The notes beneath the pieces are model-generated. The model was not told the DNA's origin and did no database searches. It saw nothing but the letters and a program-made list of their open reading frames with translations. Positions 23,376 through 32,331 of a stretch of DNA of 64,000 bases are shown one piece after another. Made by a program: the position numbers and the translations under genes. Origin of the DNA: an uncultured Alistipes sp. (GTDB lineage: Bacteria > Bacteroidota > Bacteroidia > Bacteroidales > Rikenellaceae); contig CASDSD010000027.1 in assembly GCA_949283205.1 (NCBI GenBank), forward strand, positions 1 to 64,000. Reading direction: 5' to 3'. Positions within the stretch are counted from its first letter, which is position 1. Every line of letters starts with the position of its first letter.

Positions 23376-24134
23376 TCAGGCCTGTTGCGCGGGATGCATG
23401 CGCTCGATATATTCGCGGAAGGTGTCGCGGTAATTCTCCCCGATGGGGATATACTCGTCGTTGTCGAGATAGACGCGGCCGCGGGCATAGCCCGAGACGT
23501 GGGCGAGGTTGACGATGTACGAGCGGTGTACGCGCATGAACCGTCCCGCCGGCAGCGAGGTCTCCATATTCTTGAGTCGGAAGAGTGTGGTTATGGTCGA
23601 TCCCGAGGCCAGGTGAAGACGTACGTATTCACCCTCGCTCTCGAGGTAGATTATGTCGGCGTACTTGACGAGCGAGACCTTGTAGTCCGTTTTGATCGAG
23701 ATGCAGTCGCCGCTCTCGACCGCCTCGCCTGCGGGTGGCGTTGCGGATGCGGGGCCCTTCTCGTCGCGCAGACGTATGAGTTCGAGCAGCGACCGTGCCT
23801 TGCCGACGGCACGGTTGAAGTCGGCGAAGCTGAAGGGCTTGAGCAGATAGTCCACGGCATCGAGGCGGAATCCCTCGATGGCGTATTCGGAATAGGCCGT
23901 AGTGAAGATCACCAGCGGCGGGTTGTGCAGCTGCCGCACGAAATCCATACCGTTCAGGTCGGGCATGTTTATGTCGACGAAGAGCAGGTCGACATCCGTC
24001 TGGCGCATCATTGCCTGCGCCTCGACGGCGTTGCGGCATGCCGCAACAAGCTCCACCTGCGGGATACGGTCGATGTAGCTCTTCACTTGACGCAGCGCGA
24101 GAGGCTCGTCGTCTATGGCCATGCATTTAATCAT
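23376..24134 (-). CDS. LytTR family response regulator
   Basis: A 252-residue response regulator: receiver domain (about 1-120, acidic DDE at 8-10, phospho-acceptor Asp54 in LLFVDINMPD) and a C-terminal LytTR DNA-binding domain (about 150-245, VSLVKYADIIYLESEGEYVRLHL and FMRVHRSYIVNLAHV). Its start overlaps the upstream histidine kinase stop by 8 nt. The pair is a LytS/LytTR-type system; the signal and targets are not indicated by neighbours. Confidence 0.95.
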   Translation of the reverse strand: MIKCMAIDDEPLALRQVKSYIDRIPQVELVAACRNAVEAQAMMRQTDVDLLFVDINMPDLNGMDFVRQLHNPPLVIFTTAYSEYAIEGFRLDAVDYLLKPFSFADFNRAVGKARSLLELIRLRDEKGPASATPPAGEAVESGDCISIKTDYKVSLVKYADIIYLESEGEYVRLHLASGSTITTLFRLKNMETSLPAGRFMRVHRSYIVNLAHVSGYARGRVYLDNDEYIPIGENYRDTFREYIERMHPAQQA

Positions 24135-25374
24135 ACGAGATCGGTATCGTTAGTTTCACTTCATATCTGTCCTCGTGCGAGTCGTCTATCTTGAGCGTGT
24201 AGTTGTCGCCGAAAAGCAGGTCGAGGCGCTTGCGTACGTTGTAGAGTCCCATGCCGCTCGATTTGCCTTCGTATTCGGACGGCGTGCCGCCATGCTGCGG
24301 GGCGGTTTTGCCGCCGAGGATACTCTTGCCGCCGCGTATCCGGCCGCCCTTCCTCGAACTCTTCTGCCGTTGAGCCTGCTCTCCGCTTTCGGGAGCGGTT
24401 GCCGCGTCCGCCGTCTGTCGGGATGCGGCCCCGGCCGTACCGTTTCCCGGGACGGCGCCCGTCGGCAGCGGGGCTGCGGAGGTGTGACGCGAGTTGCTTA
24501 CGGCGCAGGTGGCCGTGCTGCCGTCGCAGGCGATGGATATGTGCACGAACGAGCGCCCGTTATAGCTTACGCCGTGCTTGAAGGCGTTCTCGACGAAGAC
24601 GATGAGCAGCAGCGGCGGAATCTTGGCCTCGGGCGGAATCGTCCCCTGCACGTCGAGGCGTATGTCCACATCGTCCGTATAGCGTATGCGCATCAGCCCT
24701 ATGTAGTTCTCCACGAAGCGTATGTCGTTGAGGATGCTCGTGCGGGCATTCTCCGAGTCGTAGAGCACATAGCGCATCATCTTCGACAACTCTATCACGG
24801 TATCCTTGGCCGCCTCGGTGTCGATGTCGATCAGCGCGTGTATGTTGTTGAGCGTGTTCATGAAGAAGTGGGGATTGATCTGGTATTTCAGATAATCCAT
24901 CTCGGCCTGGAGGCTCTGTCTCTCGAGCGAGACCATCTTCTGCTCGTCGCTCATCGACTTGAACATGATCTTGATGCCGTTGTTGGTGTTTTGCAGGAAG
25001 AGGCCCAGCAGGACGTTCCAGTACCATGCCAGATCGGTGAACGACGCGCGGCCGTGGACGATATAGAGGTCGCCGTCCGCAAAGGGCGAGCGGCGCATGG
25101 TGGTCTCGTAGTACTCGATTGAGTAGAATACCACGATGAGGTATGCTATCGACACCAGATAGTAGGCGACGTAGTGCTTCCGCAGCAGCAGCTTCGGGGC
25201 GAAGATCAGGTTGTTGAGCAGGAAGATGATGCCGTAGGGGAGGATCTTGAGCCACGCCGTGAGGATATTGACGAAGTAGACGTGCTCCTCGGACATCATC
25301 TTGGCGTTGAGTATGGGCACGAGAATGGCTACCGTCCACACCAGAAAGTAGAGGAGGTTCTCGCCTATGGCCAT
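24127..25374 (-). CDS. LytS/YpdA-like sensor histidine kinase with ATP-lid insert
   Basis: A 415-residue membrane sensor kinase with four apparent transmembrane helices in residues 5-130. The His_kinase domain has phospho-acceptor His169 in YLKYQINPHFFMNTLNNIHAL, and the ATPase has its N box at VENAFKHGVS (Asn263). Between VSNS (near 294) and the G box SSGMGLYNVRKRL (372 on) lies an insert of about 75 residues, Ala/Thr/Gly/Lys-rich, where the ATP lid is normally short. I prefer the ATG at 25374 over 25395: the promoter -7 box ends only 6 nt from the latter, whereas 25374 leaves a normal short leader. Confidence 0.9.
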   Translation of the reverse strand: MAIGENLLYFLVWTVAILVPILNAKMMSEEHVYFVNILTAWLKILPYGIIFLLNNLIFAPKLLLRKHYVAYYLVSIAYLIVVFYSIEYYETTMRRSPFADGDLYIVHGRASFTDLAWYWNVLLGLFLQNTNNGIKIMFKSMSDEQKMVSLERQSLQAEMDYLKYQINPHFFMNTLNNIHALIDIDTEAAKDTVIELSKMMRYVLYDSENARTSILNDIRFVENYIGLMRIRYTDDVDIRLDVQGTIPPEAKIPPLLLIVFVENAFKHGVSYNGRSFVHISIACDGSTATCAVSNSRHTSAAPLPTGAVPGNGTAGAASRQTADAATAPESGEQAQRQKSSRKGGRIRGGKSILGGKTAPQHGGTPSEYEGKSSGMGLYNVRKRLDLLFGDNYTLKIDDSHEDRYEVKLTIPISYD

Positions 25375-25400
25375 TTTGTTGCTTCGCAGTCGCATCGTAA

Positions 25401-25431
25401 CAAAGGTATGAATTTTTACGTTGGCGGCAAA
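25401..25431 (-). promoter_or_regulatory. Promoter of the kinase-regulator operon
   Basis: Minus-strand TTTG (25428-25431), exactly 19 nt, TACCTTTG (25401-25408). It decides the kinase start codon. Confidence 0.85.
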
Positions 25432-25492
25432 AAAATCTCCCGCCGTCGGGGCGGGAGCGTTATGCGTGTCGTGCCGTCGGCGGCTTCTGCCG

Positions 25493-26608
25493 CTATTTGT
25501 ATCGCAGCAGCAGCTCCAGCATGCGGCGGTCGAGCTTGTGGCCCTTGAAGTCCTCGTACTTGACATCGTCGCGGCCGCTGTCCAACACGCCGAACGACCC
25601 GTAGAGGTTCCACAGCGACCATCCCCAGCCGTTCTCGGCGAAGATCGTGAACTGATCCTCGAGCCATGCGAGGGCGACATCGTGCGGGGTACGGTTGTGG
25701 CATCCGAATTCGCCTATGTGTACCGTACGGCCGAGCTTCATCCACGGCTGCCAGTTGCGGTTGAGCGTCTCGCGCAGCCATTCGCGGTCGTATGTCTGGT
25801 CTTTGTCGTGCAGGGGCCAGCTTAACTTCTCGCGCGGGTAGTACATGGGGCCGTCGCCGTAGACCCAGCTCGCCTCGTAGTGCGAGATGAGCATGGGCTG
25901 GTACCCGCGGCCGCTCTGGATGATGTTGCGCAGGTCCGAGATGCCCATGAGAGGACGGTTGCCGACATCCAGTCCGTCGACGATGATCGTACGCGTGGGG
26001 CTTATGCGCCGTATGGTCTCGATCAGGCGCCGGACAACGTTCTCGTATTTGGCATCCTCGATCGAGGGCGCCTCGTTTATGAGGTTGAAACTCAGGTCGC
26101 GCGACGAATAGGACTTGTACCGTTCGGTAAATATCTTCCAGTGGTGTTCGCACGCCTTGAGGGCCTCGTCGCTCTCGAAGAGGTTGGCCTCCTCGTGCGG
26201 CGGATTGATGCAGTAGCCGGGCGCACGGTGGAAATTGAGGTTTATGTGTATGCCGTACTGGTGTCCCAGCTCCACGACGCGGTCGATCTCGGCTATACGC
26301 TTCTCGTCGATGTCGTACCAGTTGTCGCGCGAGGTCCAGCACCAGTATGACAGGGGTATGCGGGCGAAGTTGAAGCCCCACTCGGCCATGATCTCGAAGT
26401 CCTCCTCGCTGAAGGTCGTCTGGTTGTCGGGATTGAATTTGTTGAGGAGGTTGAACCCCTTCCACAGAACTTTCGGTTTGGCGGCTGCGGCCTGCGTCTC
26501 CGGCCTCCCGGCGGCCGCCGCCACGGTTGCAGGCAGCGTCGCGGCGGCCGCCGCACTGCCTATCAGGCGCAGAAACTCCGCGCGGTCGATGGTTTTAGGT
26601 GCTTTCAT
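25493..26608 (-). CDS. Secreted GH5 family glycoside hydrolase
   Basis: A 371-residue GH5 enzyme with an Ala-rich signal sequence (residues about 8-35). The barrel begins KGFNLLNKFNPDNQTTFSEEDFEIMAEWGFNFARIPLSYWCW. Acid/base Glu179 is in LINEAPS and nucleophile Glu300 in HIGEFGCHN. GH5 enzymes cut beta-1,4-glucans, mannans and related chains in an endo fashion; the subfamily cannot be set by eye. The start at 26608 (MKAPKTIDRAEFLRLIG) is chosen because upstream ATGs add non-signal sequence. Confidence 0.9.
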   Translation of the reverse strand: MKAPKTIDRAEFLRLIGSAAAAATLPATVAAAAGRPETQAAAAKPKVLWKGFNLLNKFNPDNQTTFSEEDFEIMAEWGFNFARIPLSYWCWTSRDNWYDIDEKRIAEIDRVVELGHQYGIHINLNFHRAPGYCINPPHEEANLFESDEALKACEHHWKIFTERYKSYSSRDLSFNLINEAPSIEDAKYENVVRRLIETIRRISPTRTIIVDGLDVGNRPLMGISDLRNIIQSGRGYQPMLISHYEASWVYGDGPMYYPREKLSWPLHDKDQTYDREWLRETLNRNWQPWMKLGRTVHIGEFGCHNRTPHDVALAWLEDQFTIFAENGWGWSLWNLYGSFGVLDSGRDDVKYEDFKGHKLDRRMLELLLRYK

Positions 26609-26801
26609 ATTGTGATATGTCGACATGCGCGATAAATATAGCAAATATTCGTCTTTTATGCAAGCGAAGGGGTGCGGCAACATGAAAAAAGCGGCCCGCA
26701 GGCCGCCGTTGTTTCCTTTGCGTAAAGTCCCGGGAGCTCTCGTCGCCGGCCGCGTATTCTCATTTGCATTATGTTGCGGATGTTTTCGCCGCAGTCTGCA
26801 A

Positions 26802-26975
26802 TTTCTTCCTTCGCGTGTCTCTCGCCGGTGCTTTTGCCGCAGTTTCTTCCTTCGCGTGCCCCTCGTCGGTGCTTTTGCCGCAGTTTCTTCCTTCGCGTGC
26901 CCCTCGCCGGTGCGTTCGCCGCAGTTTCTTCCTTCGCGTGCCCCTCGCCGGTGCGTTCGCCGCAGGCCCCCCCCC
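26802..26975. repeat. 41-bp tandem repeat (four copies) plus C9 tract
   Basis: Four direct copies of a 41-bp unit start at 26802, 26843, 26884 and 26925. Each begins TTTCTTCCTTCGCG; the last three are nearly identical over their full length. The array is followed by nine consecutive C (26967-26975), 6 bp short of the acyl-CoA synthetase stop. The period is not a multiple of three, so it is not a coding repeat. It forms the 3' flank of the synthetase gene. The 26609-26801 segment upstream of GH5 shows no gene. Confidence 0.9.
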
Positions 26976-26981
26976 GGTGCG

Positions 26982-28673
26982 CTATCGTGCCAGATCCTGG
27001 TAGAGGAAACGGCGTATGCTGCGCTTGGGCGTCTTCTCGAACTCCGACTTCATGATCACATATCCGGCGACCTTTTCGTATGCGGCCACCGAGGCGTTGA
27101 GCATGACGATGTTCTGCTTCATGATCTCGTCGAGCCCCTTCTCGTCGATGCCCTCCTGTGCCGCCTGGTCGAAGTCGGGCACGATGAGCGCCGTGAGGCG
27201 GCTGTTCTTCTCGACGATGAGCGACTCGAGCACCAGCGGCAGGTTGTTGAGCTTGTCCTCGATCTCCTCGGGGTAGATGTTCTGTCCCGTGCCCGTGAGG
27301 ATCATCGTCTTGCAGCGGCCGCGTATGTAGAGCGTGCCGTCGGGATCCATCGTTCCCATGTCGCCCGTATGGAGCCATCCCTCGTCGTCGATGACGGCGC
27401 GCGTGGCCTCCTCGTTCTTGTAGTATCCGGCCATGACGTGTTCGCCGCGTATCATGATCTCCCCGGCGGTGTTCTCCGGATCGGGCGAGTCGATGCGTGC
27501 CTCGAGCAGCCCCTTGAGGTAACGCCCGCACGAACTGTTCTTGAACTCGGTGGGTATGGAGAAGCTGATGAGCGGGCCGCACTCGGTCATGCCGTAGCCT
27601 ATCGTCAGCGGGAAATCTATCTTGCGCAGGAACGCCTCCGTCTCCTGGTTCATCGGGGCGCCGCCCACGATGAATATCTTGAGCTGCCCGCCGAACGAGG
27701 CCATCATCTTCGAACGGATGATCGAATAGAGGGCTGTGTTGAGCAGCGGAATCTTCATGGCGATACTCATGGGGCCCTTCTCGAGCATGGGCATGATCTG
27801 CTTGCGGTAGACCTTCTCGAGGATGAGCGGCACGCTGCATATGATCGTGGGGCGCACCTGTTGCATCGCCTCGACCAGAATCTTGGGTGAGGGTATGCGG
27901 CCGAGCAGGGTTATGTGGGCGCCGACGGCCAGCTGCGTCAGGAAGTCGAAGGCGCAGCCGTAGGCGTGGGCCAGCGGCAGGAACGACAGTGTGCGGCCGC
28001 CGCGGTCGAAGAAGGGTTTTCCCGACGAGGGCTCGACGACGCTGCGGGCGAAGATGACGTTGCCCGTAAGGTTGTTTACGGTGAGCATGACGCCCTTCGA
28101 CGATCCCGTTGTGCCCGAGGTGTAGTTGAGCAGTATGATGCGGTCGTTCGGCACGTCGGGGTATTTTATGTCGTCGATGCCGAAATGTTTGCCGTATGTC
28201 TTGTGGAATGTCTTGTACGCGCTCTTTGCGGCCTGCTTTATGCGCGGTTTGTCGCGGTCGTATGTGAGCGAGAAGTCCGTGAGCGAGAATATGGCCTCGA
28301 GTGCCGGCATGCGTGCCGGGTCGAGGTTGGCCATGAAGTTGTCGCCGATGAAGAGCATGCGGCTCTCCGAGTGGTTGATGATATTCATCATGTCGGCGGG
28401 GTTGAAATCCTGTAGGATGGGCACGATGACGGCGCCGTAGGTTATGGTGGCGATGTATGTTACGCACCAGCGTATGTTGTTGCGTCCGATGAGTGCGATC
28501 TTGTCGCCCTCGCGTATGCCCGACTCGCGGAACAGCAGATGCAGCTTGGCGATCTCACGTGCCGTATCGAGGTATGTGAATGTGTCGCCGCCGAAATAGT
28601 CGGTCAGCGCCGGAAGCTCGCTGTTTTGGCGAAAACTCGTCTCGTATATTTTTATCAGATTCTCCTGCAACAT
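26982..28673 (-). CDS. Long-chain acyl-CoA synthetase (AMP-binding)
   Basis: A 563-residue ANL-superfamily ligase that activates fatty acids to acyl-CoA through an acyl-adenylate. Motifs in order: LLNYTSGTTGSSKGVMLT (P-loop), IGYGMTECGPL, GWLHTGDMGTMDPDG and an RIxGR-like YIRGRCKTMIL; the C-terminal catalytic Lys region is EKTPKRSIRRFLYQD. It could feed exogenous fatty acids into phospholipids together with the downstream acyltransferase pathway. The start at 28673 (MLQENLIKIYETSF) fits relatives better than the upstream ATG at 28730. plsY lies upstream on the same strand with an 89-nt gap. Confidence 0.93.
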   Translation of the reverse strand: MLQENLIKIYETSFRQNSELPALTDYFGGDTFTYLDTAREIAKLHLLFRESGIREGDKIALIGRNNIRWCVTYIATITYGAVIVPILQDFNPADMMNIINHSESRMLFIGDNFMANLDPARMPALEAIFSLTDFSLTYDRDKPRIKQAAKSAYKTFHKTYGKHFGIDDIKYPDVPNDRIILLNYTSGTTGSSKGVMLTVNNLTGNVIFARSVVEPSSGKPFFDRGGRTLSFLPLAHAYGCAFDFLTQLAVGAHITLLGRIPSPKILVEAMQQVRPTIICSVPLILEKVYRKQIMPMLEKGPMSIAMKIPLLNTALYSIIRSKMMASFGGQLKIFIVGGAPMNQETEAFLRKIDFPLTIGYGMTECGPLISFSIPTEFKNSSCGRYLKGLLEARIDSPDPENTAGEIMIRGEHVMAGYYKNEEATRAVIDDEGWLHTGDMGTMDPDGTLYIRGRCKTMILTGTGQNIYPEEIEDKLNNLPLVLESLIVEKNSRLTALIVPDFDQAAQEGIDEKGLDEIMKQNIVMLNASVAAYEKVAGYVIMKSEFEKTPKRSIRRFLYQDLAR

Positions 28674-28762
28674 GGCATATCTCTTTTGCTTGGTTCGCTC
28701 GTCACCCTCCTTTGGGAGCGGGACCGGCATCGGTCCGGTGCGGCTATGTGTTTATTGGGGGG

Positions 28763-29584
28763 TTATTCCGTACGTGTTTGCTGTGCTGCCTTCTTGTCGT
28801 CGGACGTCATATCCTTTGTGTCCTGACCGCTGTCGCCCGTTTCGGCTGTTGTCCTTCCTGCCTCCCCGGCTGCGCTTCCGGTTTCGGCGGCCGCCTTTGT
28901 GGCGGCGGGGTCATGCGGCCTCCAGACATATATCTTCGACTCGGTGCCGGCTTTCAGCCGCTCGATGTTCTTGCGGTGTGACCACAACAATAATCCTGCT
29001 ACAACGAACGAGAAGACCACAAACGTGACCGACATGTCCTTCACGCGCGACCACTCCATCGACGAGTATATTATGACCACCACGGGGAAGCTGCATCCTG
29101 CGGTCATCGAGGCCAGCGACACGTAGTGCGTCACGAGAAATACCAATACCCATACGGCGAAGCACAACAGCACCACGATGGGGTAGATACCCGTGATTGC
29201 GCCGACGAGGGTCGCGACGCCCTTGCCGCCCTTGAACCCTGCGAAGATGGGGAATATGTGTCCCAGCACGGCGGCGAAGACGCCCATGATCTTGAGGTTG
29301 ATGAGCCATGCCGAGGTGATGTCTATGTCGTAGCGCATGATGCCTATGAGCGAGACGGCGATGAAACCCTTGAAGAAGTCGAGGACGAATACGGGCAGGG
29401 CGGCGCGGCGCCCCAGGACGCGGAGCATGTTCGTCGTGCCGGCGTTCTTGCTGCCGTATTCCCTGATGTCTATGCCGTAGTATTTCTTGCCGATCCATAC
29501 CGCGCTGGGGATCGACCCCAGGAGATAGGCTATGATGAGCATCGTTACGGCACAGTAGTATGTAATAAAACTCCAGGTCTCCAT
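28763..29584 (-). CDS. plsY: Glycerol-3-phosphate acyltransferase PlsY, with C-terminal tail
   Basis: A 273-residue polytopic membrane protein. PlsY transfers the acyl group from acyl-phosphate to glycerol-3-phosphate, the first step of phospholipid synthesis. Hallmarks are LLGSIPSAVWIGK, SKNAGTTNMLRVLG and FAGFKGGKGVAT. Usual length is near 200-220; here about 50 extra residues follow the last helix, Ala/Thr/Glu/Asp-rich and probably disordered. The tail has no known role. Confidence 0.94.
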   Translation of the reverse strand: METWSFITYYCAVTMLIIAYLLGSIPSAVWIGKKYYGIDIREYGSKNAGTTNMLRVLGRRAALPVFVLDFFKGFIAVSLIGIMRYDIDITSAWLINLKIMGVFAAVLGHIFPIFAGFKGGKGVATLVGAITGIYPIVVLLCFAVWVLVFLVTHYVSLASMTAGCSFPVVVIIYSSMEWSRVKDMSVTFVVFSFVVAGLLLWSHRKNIERLKAGTESKIYVWRPHDPAATKAAAETGSAAGEAGRTTAETGDSGQDTKDMTSDDKKAAQQTRTE

Positions 29585-29792
29585 TTCCAGATGATGTTAG
29601 ATTGCAAAAATACACCGGCTGCGGCCGGTGGAGCCGAGCGGGTGCGAGTATATTTTGAGACAAAGATAAACAAAGATTTTGACTTATCCATCGTTTGGGC
29701 CAAAATTCGCCGGGCCTGGCGGGACATGCCGCGACGGCCCGCATTTCGGCCTTTCATGAAGGTCGCATGTTTTTATTTTCATGAAAAATCAT

Positions 29793-29800
29793 TAACTTTG
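29793..29800 (+). promoter_or_regulatory. YitT-miaB promoter -7 box
   Basis: TAACTTTG, 29 nt before the YitT ATG, in an AT-rich stretch. The -33 region is T-rich without a clear TTG. Confidence 0.6.
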
Positions 29801-29829
29801 TTGCCTTATGAGAAACAACAGGAGTTAAA

Positions 29830-30834
29830 ATGATTGCAGGAAGCTTAATAAATGAAACCATAGGCAAATGGTCGTGGTGGAAGGAGATGCTGACGATCGT
29901 GGCCGGATGTGTGATAGTGTCGGTAGGATTCGTATTTTTCATCAATCCCTACAATATCGTCCCGGGAGGCGTATATGGCCTGGGTATCGTCATGCACAAC
30001 ATATTCCCTGCGGTGCAGGTGGGTACTTTCGGATACATGTTCGACGTGCCGCTGCTCATAACCGCCATCTTCATCTTCGGACGGCAGTTCGGCGGCCGTA
30101 CCCTCTTCGCCGCCTGCATGACGCCCGGCCTGATGAATATCCTCTCGTCGCTGGCTTATCCTAACCGTGAAGCCCTGCGTGCGCTCGATCCCTCGCAGCT
30201 GCTGGGCGGCGTACTCGACCTCTCGGACCACCTTATGCTCACGTGCGTGCTGGGCGGCGCGATGATAGGCCTGGGACTGGGTCTCGTGGTACGCAGCAAC
30301 GCTACTACGGGCGGAACGGATATCGTGGCCATGATCCTCAACAAATATATGCATGTTAAGTTCTCGCACGGCGTGCTTTTTGCCGATGCGTGCGTCGTGC
30401 TGTCGGGGCTTGTCGTCATTGGCTTCGGCATAGGTCTCGGCCCCGACGACAATGTGGGAGATCGCGGGTGGCTGCTGTCGCTTTACTCTCTCATCACGAT
30501 CTTCATCGCCTCGCGCGTGGTGGACTATGCCATCGACGGCTCGTCGTACGACAAGCTGCTCTTCATCATCAGCAACAACCGTTCGGAGCAGCTGCGCGAC
30601 TACATCATCAACAGCATGGACCGCAGCGCCACATACCTCAAGGCATCGGGCATGTACAGCCGCGACGAAAAGGAGATGATATTCCTCGTGGTAAGCCGCC
30701 GCGAGGTGGCGCAGGTGGAGCGCAAGATCAAGGAGATCGACCCGCGCGCCTTCGTCGTGGTGACGAACGCCTACGACACCTACGGCGAGGGTTTCAAGCC
30801 ATTCCCCGAGAAGGAGACGATACTCAACAGTTAA
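29830..30834 (+). CDS. YitT family (DUF2179) membrane protein
   Basis: A 334-residue protein with an N-terminal five- or six-helix membrane domain (about 20-215; GFVFFINPYNIVPGGVYGLGIV, GLVVRSNATTGGTDIVA) and a cytoplasmic DUF2179 domain (about 235-330, SYDKLLFIISNN, KEMIFLVVSRREVAQVERKIKEIDP). The family is widespread and functionally uncharacterised, possibly a transporter. It is followed after 15 nt by miaB, probably as one transcript. Confidence 0.93.
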   Translation: MIAGSLINETIGKWSWWKEMLTIVAGCVIVSVGFVFFINPYNIVPGGVYGLGIVMHNIFPAVQVGTFGYMFDVPLLITAIFIFGRQFGGRTLFAACMTPGLMNILSSLAYPNREALRALDPSQLLGGVLDLSDHLMLTCVLGGAMIGLGLGLVVRSNATTGGTDIVAMILNKYMHVKFSHGVLFADACVVLSGLVVIGFGIGLGPDDNVGDRGWLLSLYSLITIFIASRVVDYAIDGSSYDKLLFIISNNRSEQLRDYIINSMDRSATYLKASGMYSRDEKEMIFLVVSRREVAQVERKIKEIDPRAFVVVTNAYDTYGEGFKPFPEKETILNS

Positions 30835-30849
30835 GCGTAAGAGCCTTTT

Positions 30850-32199
30850 ATGATTGACAGAAATACATTGCGGCCCGTTACGGGCGACGGCCGACGCCTC
30901 TTCGTGGAGACCTACGGCTGTCAGATGAATGTCGGCGACACGGAGATCGTGGTGTCGGTGATGCAGCGCGAAGGCTATGTCTATACCGACCGTATCGACG
31001 AGGCCGACGTGGTGCTGATAAACACCTGCTCGATACGCGACAACGCCGAGCAGCGCATCTGGGGGCGCCTGCGCGAGCTGCGCGGTCTGCGCCGCCGCCG
31101 TCCGTCGCTGCTGATAGGCATCATAGGCTGCATGGCCGAGCGGCTGAAGGAGCGCCTTGTCGAGGGCGAGGATGCCGTCGACATCGTGGCCGGCCCCGAT
31201 GCCTACCGCGACCTGCCGCGGCTGGTGCGCGAGGCCGAGGCCGGAGGCAAGGGGGTGAACGTGCTGCTCTCGAACGAGGAGACATATGCCGAGATCGCAC
31301 CCGTGCGGCTCGACCGCAACGGCGTGAGCGCCTTCGTCGCGATCATGCGCGGCTGCGACAACTTCTGCTCCTATTGCGTCGTCCCCTATACCCGCGGGCG
31401 CGAGCGCAGCCGTGACGCCGCCACCATCGTGGCCGAGGCGCGCACGCTCTTCGAGAACGGCTACCGCGAGGTGACGCTGCTCGGGCAGAACGTCAACTCA
31501 TACCGCACGGGCGATGTCGATTTCCCTGCGCTGCTGAAGTCCGTCGCGGAGATCTCGCCGCTGCTGCGCGTGCGTTTCGCCACGTCGCATCCCAAGGACA
31601 TGAGCGACCGCCTGATCGAGACGATGGCCTCGATGCCCAACATCTGCCGTGCGATACACCTGCCGGCACAGTCGGGATCGACGGCGGTGCTCGAGCGCAT
31701 GAACCGCAAGTATACGCGCGAGTGGTATCTCGGGCGCGTGGAGGCCATACGGCGTCTGATGCCCGACTGCGCCATCACGACCGACCTCATCGCGGGCTTC
31801 TGCGGCGAGACGGAGGAGGATCACCGCGCCACGCTCTCGCTCATGGAGCAGGTGGGGTACGACTTCGCCTATATGTTCAAGTACTCGGAGCGCCCGGGCA
31901 CCTTCGCCCAGCGCCACCTGAAGGACGACGTCCCCGACGAGGTGAAGACGGCGCGCCTGACCGAGATAATAAACCTGCAGAACGAGCTCTCGGAACGCAG
32001 CAACCGCCGCGACATTGGCCGGGAGTTCGAGATCCTGGTCGAGGGTGTCTCGAAGCGCCGCGACGACCAGCTCTTCGGCCGTACGTCGCAGAACAAGGTC
32101 GTGGTATTCGACCGCGGCGGCCACGAGGCGGGCGACTATGTGCGCGTGCGCATCACGGGCTGCTCGTCGGCAACGCTCTACGGCGAGGAGATTCTTTGA
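30850..32199 (+). CDS. miaB: tRNA-2-methylthio-N6-dimethylallyladenosine synthase
   Basis: A 449-residue radical SAM methylthiotransferase acting on A37 of tRNAs that read UNN codons. The N-terminal cluster cysteines are Cys24 (YGCQMNVGD), Cys60 (INTCSIRDNA) and Cys94 (GIIGCMAERL). The radical SAM motif CxxxCxxC is Cys169, Cys173 and Cys176. A C-terminal TRAM domain (about 385-449) is present. It forms a likely operon with the upstream YitT gene and ends at a terminator. Confidence 0.96.
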   Translation: MIDRNTLRPVTGDGRRLFVETYGCQMNVGDTEIVVSVMQREGYVYTDRIDEADVVLINTCSIRDNAEQRIWGRLRELRGLRRRRPSLLIGIIGCMAERLKERLVEGEDAVDIVAGPDAYRDLPRLVREAEAGGKGVNVLLSNEETYAEIAPVRLDRNGVSAFVAIMRGCDNFCSYCVVPYTRGRERSRDAATIVAEARTLFENGYREVTLLGQNVNSYRTGDVDFPALLKSVAEISPLLRVRFATSHPKDMSDRLIETMASMPNICRAIHLPAQSGSTAVLERMNRKYTREWYLGRVEAIRRLMPDCAITTDLIAGFCGETEEDHRATLSLMEQVGYDFAYMFKYSERPGTFAQRHLKDDVPDEVKTARLTEIINLQNELSERSNRRDIGREFEILVEGVSKRRDDQLFGRTSQNKVVVFDRGGHEAGDYVRVRITGCSSATLYGEEIL

Positions 32200-32271
32200 G
32201 GAGGCGCCGTTGGCCGCGCCGACACGTGACGTTGATCCCGGGGGCGGGGCGGAGTATCGTACAGACGGAAA

Positions 32272-32310
32272 AAGGAGATGTGCGCGGTGCGGCGTACATC
32301 TCCTTCTCTT
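32272..32310 (+). terminator. miaB terminator
   Basis: Stem AAGGAGATGT/ACATCTCCTT with a 14-nt loop, followed by CTCTTTTG. It sits between convergent genes. Confidence 0.8.
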
Positions 32311-32331
32311 TTGTCCGTGTCGGGGAGGGGA

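Noticed and set aside
26802-26965. CRISPR array
   Set aside because: The 41-bp units are contiguous without unique spacers and there are no cas genes, so this is a plain tandem repeat.
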